In this document: positions 6,658 through 15,233 of the stretch, in pieces
How the letters are laid out: each line of letters starts with the position of its first letter
Position numbering within the stretch: position 1 is the stretch's first letter
Source of the DNA: JAXHTH01 sp034211115
Lineage (GTDB): Bacteria; Planctomycetota; Phycisphaerae; Phycisphaerales; SM1A02
Reading direction: 5' to 3'
NCBI GenBank assembly: GCA_034211115.1
Contig: JAXHTH010000195.1
Coordinates: forward strand, 1 to 15,233
Length of the DNA stretch: 15,233 nucleotides
Position numbers and translations under genes: made by a program
Notes under the pieces: model-generated
Told to the model about the DNA's origin: nothing
Seen by the model: the letters and a program-made list of their open reading frames with translations, nothing else
Databases searched by the model: none

Positions 6658-8142
6658 TCACCCAAGCTGATACTCCGGCATGGCGGTGATGAGAGAAAGT
6701 ACGCCGAGGAGGACGGTGTTGTCCAGCCGGTCGCCGGCGGATGTGATGAACCGCTGGATCGTCTCGATCCGCTGCGGGTCCGGCTCGGTGTTGAGGGCAA
6801 AACGAAGGAGTTCCCGGGCGACCTCGCGCGGTGCCGGCGTGGCGGCTTCCGGAAGCAGATCGGCGAGGAGGCGCCGGACATCGCACGGCTCGCCGTCCGC
6901 GCCGCCCGGTCGGCGGCCGGTGAGCAGGTACAGCGCCGTGTTCTGCCGGATGAAGAGCGTGGACGTGTTGATCCACGCCCGTCCGCCGTCCCACCCTTTC
7001 ACCGAGGGCGGGTGGAAGAGGTTCTGCCCCATCAGGTCGGTCGCGGCGAGCAGGGTGCGGAGATCGCGCGGCGGGGCGCTCAGCGACCGGATCGTCTGCA
7101 CGATGAGCTGGATCGGGCTCTTGATCTGCGCCGCGATGTTCGCCTCGTCGTAGAAGTGCTCCGACTGAAACAGCCGGCGGAGGACGGTCCGCACGTCGTG
7201 CCCGCTGTCGCGGAACTTCTGCGCCAGACGCCGGATGAATCCCTGCACGTCCTCGTCCGGCCCGTCGGGCAGGTCGTTGACGAAGTAGCGATACAGCTTG
7301 AGGCAGATGAACTCGCTGACGTAGTCGAGGGAGAAGATGATGTTGATCAGATCATCGCCGTCCCAGTTGCCGATGCGTCCGAGGATGCGCTTCGGCTTGT
7401 CGTCATGCATGCGGGGGCGGAAGACGAAGGTGTCGTCGTTGAAGGTGTACCCGGTGAGGGCGCGGGCGGCCTCCTTGATGTCGTGCTCGGTGTAGCCGTG
7501 TCCCTCGCCGAGCGTGAACAGCTCCATCAGCTCCCGCGCGAGGTTCTCATTGGGGTGCTGCCGGCGGTTCTGATTGTTGTTCAGGTACCGCAGCATCGCC
7601 GGGTCGCGGATGATCGCGTGCACGAGCCGCTTGAAGTTGCCGACCGCATGCGCGCGGAAGAGCTGGTTCTGCACGAACATGTGGAAGCTGTCTTCGATCC
7701 CTCGGTAGGCGGTCGCGAAGTGGCCGTGCCAGAAGAGGGTCATCTTCTCCTGCAGCGGCCGCGGCGTGTCGATCATGCGCTGCAGCCACCACTGCTGAAT
7801 CTCGGCCATCTGCCTGCGGTCGGCGCGCTGGCGGCGCTGGCGCTCCCTGCGGTATCGATCGACGGCGGCCTCGTCGCCCTGTTCCCTCGCCCGGCGCAGG
7901 GCGCTGCGCTCCGCCGCCGTGGGCGGGCGCATGATGGTGTGATCGAACGCATCGGGAAGGACGGGTTCGACCGAAACCTCGCCGTAGTCGACGAGGTGAT
8001 CGACGGCGTCGTCGAGGCCCATCCCGACCAGCGCGCGAACTTCGACGGGCGTTCCGCCGAACCCGGCACGATTGAGCAGGTGCCGGGCCTCGCGGACTCC
8101 GAAGCGATCGGGCTTCAGCTTGGTCAGGGAGCGGATCGGCAT
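6658..8142 (-). CDS. DUF1800 family protein
   Basis: A 494-residue DUF1800 protein, a widespread bacterial family of unknown activity that is usually encoded next to DUF1501, as here. The start at 8142 (MPIRSLTKLK) is preferred because GAGG lies eight bases upstream and the family N-terminal motif ARHLLNRAGFGG follows at residues 19-30. An in-frame ATG at 8175 would add eleven residues but lacks a Shine-Dalgarno. Family motifs: QEKMTLFWHGHFATAYRG around residue 130, NENLARELMELFTLGEGHGY around 198-217 with DIKEAARALTGYTF after it, and HPPSVKGWDGGRAWINTSTL around 373-392. No obvious signal peptide is seen, in contrast to the DUF1501 partner with its Tat signal. It begins 241 bases after the ATPase stop, so it probably starts its own transcript. 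Confidence 0.92.
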   Translation of the reverse strand: MPIRSLTKLKPDRFGVREARHLLNRAGFGGTPVEVRALVGMGLDDAVDHLVDYGEVSVEPVLPDAFDHTIMRPPTAAERSALRRAREQGDEAAVDRYRRERQRRQRADRRQMAEIQQWWLQRMIDTPRPLQEKMTLFWHGHFATAYRGIEDSFHMFVQNQLFRAHAVGNFKRLVHAIIRDPAMLRYLNNNQNRRQHPNENLARELMELFTLGEGHGYTEHDIKEAARALTGYTFNDDTFVFRPRMHDDKPKRILGRIGNWDGDDLINIIFSLDYVSEFICLKLYRYFVNDLPDGPDEDVQGFIRRLAQKFRDSGHDVRTVLRRLFQSEHFYDEANIAAQIKSPIQLIVQTIRSLSAPPRDLRTLLAATDLMGQNLFHPPSVKGWDGGRAWINTSTLFIRQNTALYLLTGRRPGGADGEPCDVRRLLADLLPEAATPAPREVARELLRFALNTEPDPQRIETIQRFITSAGDRLDNTVLLGVLSLITAMPEYQLG

Positions 8143-8383
8143 CGGCCGGGCCTCTTCGCCTTCGGCGCGCGACATCGTCGAACAGGTGAATCATACTTCG
8201 AGGCCGGGGCCGATCCAGAGGAATCGAGTGACTGGACCGGCGCGCGCATCATCGCCGCCCGGGGACAGGCGAATCGATGCGCGTAAAGACGATTGCGAGA
8301 TCCGGTGAGTTCATTCCGAAGCGTGTTACGCCGCAGGCGGCGTCGGGGGCGTCGATCGGGGGCCGGTGATGAGGCATGAAGTG
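8143..8383. other. Gap between the ATPase and DUF1800 genes, short hairpin only
   Basis: 241 bases between two minus-strand genes. A 16-base palindrome at 8328-8343 (ACGCCGC AG GCGGCGT) could form a hairpin about 40 bases past the ATPase stop. It is followed on the minus strand by AACACGC rather than a T-run, so it is at best a weak terminator or pause site. The DUF1800 Shine-Dalgarno (GAAGAGG) lies close to 8142. No other gene is supported. Confidence 0.4.
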
Positions 8384-10600
8384 TCAAACCCGCGCCGGCT
8401 CGGCGTCCTCCAGCGCATCGACCGGCGCGTCCTCGGGCGTCGCCGGTTGCAGTCGCGCCTTGAGGCGCAGGGCGTTGCCGACCACGGTCACGTCGCTGCA
8501 TCCCATCGCGATGGCGGCGATGAGCGGGCCGTGCGGCCCCAGCAGCCCCAGCGCCGCGACGGGGATCATCGCCACGTTGTACACGAACGCGAAGAAGAGA
8601 TTCTGCTTGATCGTCTGCAGGGTGCGGCGGGCGAGGTCGATCGTCTCCGGCACCGCCGCCACCCGGTCGCCGGGGATGACGACGTCCGCCGATTCGATGG
8701 CGATGTTCGTCCCCGACGCGATGGCGATGCCGAGGTCGGCCTGGGCGAGGGCGGCGGCGTCGTTGATCCCGTCGCCCACCATGATCGTCCCCGCCCCGCC
8801 TTCCTCCACCAGCGCCTGCTTCGACTCCGGCGTCGCCTCGGCGTGAACCTCATCAGCGTCCAGCCCCAGCGATCGGCCGACGGCCTCGGCGCGCTCGCGC
8901 TGATCCCCCGAGAGCATCGTCACCGAAAGGCCCAGCGCGCGAAGGCGCTCGATCGCCTCCTTCGCATCCGGGCGCGGGCTGTCGGAAACGGTCAGCGTGC
9001 CGAGGAGGACATCATCGGCGAGGACGCGGCAACTGGCCGATTCATCGCGCAGGACCTGCACGGTGCGTCCCTCGACCTCGCCCCGCACCCCCTCGCCGGG
9101 CAGGGCGCGGAAGCCGCTGACCGGCCGCAGCTCGATGTCGCGCGCGTAGGCGGTCTGGATGATCGCCCGGGCGATGGGATGCTCGCTCACCGCCTCGACG
9201 GACGCGGCCAGGCGAAGCAGTTCGTTTTCACTCGCCGCGTTCCCGGCGAGGTTGATCTCGGTCACGGACGCCCGTCCGGTGGTGAGCGTGCCGGTCTTGT
9301 CGAAGATGACGCGCTTCGCGACACCGGCCCGCTCGAGGGCGGCGGCGGACTTGACGAGAATGCCCCGCTTGCTCGCCGCCCCGGCCCCGACCATCACCGC
9401 CATCGGCGTGGCCAGCCCCAGCGCGCAGGGGCAGGAGATGATCAGCACCGTCACCGACGCGATCAGCCCCTCTGCGGCCGAGCCGAAGATCGACCAGCCG
9501 ATCATCGTCAGGGCGGCGATGCTCAGCACGGAGGGGACGAAGACGGCGCTGACGCGATCGGCGAGACGCTGGATGTCCGCCCTGCTCGCCTGCGCCTGCT
9601 GCACGAGCCGGGCGATGCGGGAGACGGTGGTGTGCCGTCCGTCGACGTCGGCTTCGATGACGAGCCGGCCGGTCATGTTGAGCGAGCCGGCGACGGTGTT
9701 CTCGCCTCGCGTCTTCCGCACGGGCAGCGCCTCGCCGGTCACGACCGATTCGTCGACTTCCGCCTCGCCGTCGACGACGAGACCGTCCACCGGCACCCGG
9801 CCGCCGGGACGGACGAGGATGCGGTCGCCGGGCCGGATCTCGCCGCTGGCGATCGTCTCGGGCCGGCCGTAGGCATCGAGCCGCTCGGCCTCGTCGGGCT
9901 GGAGTTCCAGCAGTTCGCGGACGGCCGAGCCGGCGCGGGCGGAGGCCCGCGCCTCCAGCCAGTGGCCGAGGGAGATGATGCCCAGCAGGGCGGCCGCCTC
10001 GCCGAAGTACAGCGGCTGGCCCAGGTCGCGGCCGAGCAGGCGGCTGACGAACACGACGAGGGAGAAGACGTAGGCCGCCGTCGCCCCCATCGAGATGAGC
10101 GTGTCCATGTTGGTGGTGCGCCGCATCGCCGCCCTCGCGGCCGAGCGGTAGAAGCCCGCTCCGGCGGTGGCGAGGACGATGGTCGAGCCGATGAGCATGA
10201 CCCAGGCCACCCACGGGGCGGCGACGGTCCAGTGCAGGATCGCCATGGGGACCCAGAGTCCCAGCCCGACGATGGCCCGCCGCCGCCACTGCCGCTCGGC
10301 GCGGATCTGGCGGAACTCGATCTCGCTGCGGACCTCGGCGGGGGCGGGGGCTTCCTCGAGGGGCTCGGCCCCGTAGCCCCGGGCCTCGATCACCCGGATC
10401 AGGGACTCCGCATCCAGCGACGGCCCGCTGATGGTGGCCATCGCCTCCGTGACGCTCACGCTCGCCTCGCTCACCCCCGGCTGGCCCTCGACGGCCCGCT
10501 GGACGGCCGCGGCACAGCCGGCGCAGCTCATCCCGGTGATCCGCAGGCGGAGTTCTTCTGACGTGTCCTGAGGGATATTCGGGCTCGCGGTCTGGGTCAT
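8384..10600 (-). CDS. copA: Copper-type P1B ATPase (heavy-metal-translocating)
   Basis: A 738-residue P1B-type ATPase that should move Cu(I), or a related soft metal ion, across the cytoplasmic membrane. An N-terminal HMA domain has GMSCAGC (Cys26 and Cys29). Membrane segments begin at about 108. The actuator domain has VVTGEALPV at 287-294, the metal-path CPC lies in ISCPCALGLATP (390-392), the phosphorylated aspartate is D434 in DKTGTLTTG, the nucleotide-domain SEHPIARAI is at 472-480, and the hinge is GDGINDAAAL at 609-618. The next-to-last helix has the copper-class YN (674-675). The last helix reads AMGCSDVTVVGNALRL, giving M-x-x-S-D where P1B-1 enzymes have M-x-x-S-S. The ATG at 10600 has GGAGGT upstream at a rather long spacing of about 13. 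It is divergent from the secA leader gene, with 141 bases between. Copper export for detoxification or cuproprotein loading is the usual role; the symbol is given at class level. Confidence 0.93.
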   Translation of the reverse strand: MTQTASPNIPQDTSEELRLRITGMSCAGCAAAVQRAVEGQPGVSEASVSVTEAMATISGPSLDAESLIRVIEARGYGAEPLEEAPAPAEVRSEIEFRQIRAERQWRRRAIVGLGLWVPMAILHWTVAAPWVAWVMLIGSTIVLATAGAGFYRSAARAAMRRTTNMDTLISMGATAAYVFSLVVFVSRLLGRDLGQPLYFGEAAALLGIISLGHWLEARASARAGSAVRELLELQPDEAERLDAYGRPETIASGEIRPGDRILVRPGGRVPVDGLVVDGEAEVDESVVTGEALPVRKTRGENTVAGSLNMTGRLVIEADVDGRHTTVSRIARLVQQAQASRADIQRLADRVSAVFVPSVLSIAALTMIGWSIFGSAAEGLIASVTVLIISCPCALGLATPMAVMVGAGAASKRGILVKSAAALERAGVAKRVIFDKTGTLTTGRASVTEINLAGNAASENELLRLAASVEAVSEHPIARAIIQTAYARDIELRPVSGFRALPGEGVRGEVEGRTVQVLRDESASCRVLADDVLLGTLTVSDSPRPDAKEAIERLRALGLSVTMLSGDQRERAEAVGRSLGLDADEVHAEATPESKQALVEEGGAGTIMVGDGINDAAALAQADLGIAIASGTNIAIESADVVIPGDRVAAVPETIDLARRTLQTIKQNLFFAFVYNVAMIPVAALGLLGPHGPLIAAIAMGCSDVTVVGNALRLKARLQPATPEDAPVDALEDAEPARV

Positions 10601-10741
10601 GGACCGATTCGTGACCTCCGTTGGAACAATAGGAAGCCCGGAGACGTCATTCCGAAAAAGGGAGGGCGGCGCTGCGGCGAATCGGCGATCATCGCTTGTC
10701 CCGCGGCGTCGGGGTGACGATACTTATGAGACCGGCGATCT
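10601..10741. other. Divergent control region between copA-type and secA-leader genes
   Basis: 141 bases that should hold both promoters. An inverted repeat CCGATTCG (10604-10611) / CGAATCGG (10678-10685) is visible, spaced too far apart to be a simple operator. No recognisable copper-sensor operator is seen. The plus-strand promoter candidate is listed separately. Confidence 0.4.
10696..10724 (+). promoter_or_regulatory. Candidate sigma-70-like promoter for the leader-secA transcript
   Basis: TTGTCC at 10696-10701 and GATACT at 10719-10724 are separated by 17 bases, each matching four of six consensus bases. Transcription would begin near 10731, about ten bases before the leader ATG. It is one of the few AT-richer spots in this gap. 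Confidence 0.35.
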
Positions 10742-11113
10742 ATGGGCCATGCTGAGCGACCAACCCGGACCAGCGGCCTGGCCGCGACGGCGACCACGCT
10801 GGTGGCGCTGGTGGCGGTGGCCGCCGCCGCGCCCGCGGTGCGGGGGGCGCCCGCGGCCCGGGTGGTCCCGATGGAGATGCTGGCGCCGTTGAACGAATCG
10901 GAGGCGGTGCGGGCGCTGGTGGGCGTGGTGGCCGCGGCGGCGCGGGATCTGCTCGCCCGCCAGCAGACGACGACGGCGCTGCTTCCGGCGGAGCTCGTCG
11001 CGCCGATCCGCGCCGAGCGATGCGTGATGGCCCCGCCGCCGATGCCCTCGCTCCGGCCTCCGTGCGAGCGGCTCGATCAGCGTCTGCTCGATCTTCCTCC
11101 GCCGGCCTGCTGA
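10742..11113 (+). CDS. Small exported proline-rich protein upstream of secA; candidate secretion-monitor leader
   Basis: A 123-residue protein with no recognised homologue. Residues 1-12 are polar and basic, and residues 13-33 are a long Ala/Val/Leu hydrophobic core (LAATATTLVALVAVAAAAPA), consistent with a signal peptide cleaved after about APA at 38. The middle (52-90) is helical. The tail is proline-rich: MAPPPMPSLRPP at 96-107 and LDLPPPAC at the very end, so a Pro-Pro-Pro lies just before the last two codons. Nearly every third codon position is G or C, as in a real gene of this genome. The Shine-Dalgarno is weak (GAG about ten bases upstream). It ends 113 bases before the secA ATG. The arrangement of an exported short protein, a stall-prone C-terminus and secA next matches SecM-type leaders in logic, but no SecM motif is seen. 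An ordinary small secreted protein is the alternative. Confidence 0.62.
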   Translation: MGHAERPTRTSGLAATATTLVALVAVAAAAPAVRGAPAARVVPMEMLAPLNESEAVRALVGVVAAAARDLLARQQTTTALLPAELVAPIRAERCVMAPPPMPSLRPPCERLDQRLLDLPPPAC

Positions 11114-11226
11114 ATCATCGTGAGCGAAGCACCGCGCTGCCGCGCTGCCGGAGCGATCCGTCCGGCCGGGCGGCGTGTCGACGATTCGGCAAAAACCACA
11201 CAACACATCATCGCGTGAGGTGATTC

Positions 11227-11227
<1 letters not shown>
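11111..11227 (+). promoter_or_regulatory. Predicted RNA stem masking the secA ribosome-binding site
   Basis: TGAATCATC (11111-11119), beginning with the leader's own stop codon, is complementary to GGTGATTCA (11219-11227). The nine pairs comprise eight Watson-Crick and one G-U. They cover the 3' end of the secA Shine-Dalgarno (GAGG, 11217-11220) and reach the A of the ATG. Between the arms, CCGTCC-GGCC-GGGCGG (11158-11173) can form its own hairpin. A ribosome held on the last leader codons would cover the 5' arm and free the secA start. Confidence 0.45.

Positions 11228-15233
<4,006 letters not shown>

Noticed and set aside
6529..8286. A 585-codon plus-strand open frame.
   Set aside because: It mirrors the DUF1800 gene, which has clear family motifs, and starts inside an intergenic repeat array.
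8328..8343. Palindrome as a Rho-independent terminator for the ATPase gene.
   Set aside because: The stem is good but no T-run follows on the minus strand and the maximal stem leaves only a two-base loop, so it is noted only as possible weak structure.
8366..10561. A 731-codon plus-strand open frame.
   Set aside because: It lies opposite the P-type ATPase, whose every catalytic motif is intact. The frame is Arg/Gly/Asp/His-rich with no recognisable domain.
10724..11206. A 160-codon minus-strand frame opposite the secA leader gene.
   Set aside because: Arg/His-rich shadow composition; the plus-strand frame has a hydrophobic signal segment, high GC at third positions and sits in the secA transcript.

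Overview
The window is GC-rich bacterial chromosome, and everything in it points to the Planctomycetota, probably the Phycisphaerae or a close relative. A DUF1800/DUF1501 gene pair sits side by side. A large secreted protein ends in a dockerin-like calcium-binding repeat of the 'LLALLGAWGDC' type. The SecA is unusually long. Intergenic DNA carries palindromic and short tandem repeats. This placement is inference from gene content; there is no rRNA gene in the window.

Left part (1-1846). A truncated secreted-protein gene runs leftwards off the edge (222-1, -). Divergent from it is a flavin nitroreductase-fold enzyme (317-991, +) that closely resembles iodotyrosine deiodinase. A small membrane-anchored orphan gene (1177-1710, +) of clearly lower GC follows. 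It lies between two identical, inversely oriented 27-bp copies of a hairpin-forming repeat.

Middle part (1847-10600, all on the minus strand, read right to left). First comes a copper-type P1B ATPase (10600-8384), then a DUF1800 protein (8142-6658) and a Tat-exported DUF1501 protein (6502-5189), then a lipoprotein carrying one heavy-metal-associated (HMA) domain (5116-4748), and last the 865-residue secreted protein with a C-terminal dockerin-like repeat (4444-1847). The ATPase and the lipoprotein share the same type of CxxC metal-binding domain. The DUF1800-DUF1501 gap holds two short tandem arrays, of heptamers and octamers.

Right part (10601-15233, +). Divergent from the ATPase is a small gene (10742-11113) for a 123-residue protein with a signal-peptide-like N-terminus and a proline-rich C-terminus ending PPPAC. 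It lies directly upstream of secA (11227 to beyond the edge). Its stop codon falls in a segment complementary to the secA Shine-Dalgarno/start region. This is the layout of a secretion-monitoring leader of the SecM type, although no sequence similarity to SecM is seen. It is the best candidate here for an undescribed system. SecA itself is at least 1335 residues, against about 900 in E. coli. It has insertions in both nucleotide-binding domains and the preprotein cross-linking region, plus a series of five related Trp-centred helical units in its C-terminal half.

No tRNA, rRNA, CRISPR array, transposase or integrase gene was recognised. Very long open frames opposite most genes are read as GC-rich shadows.
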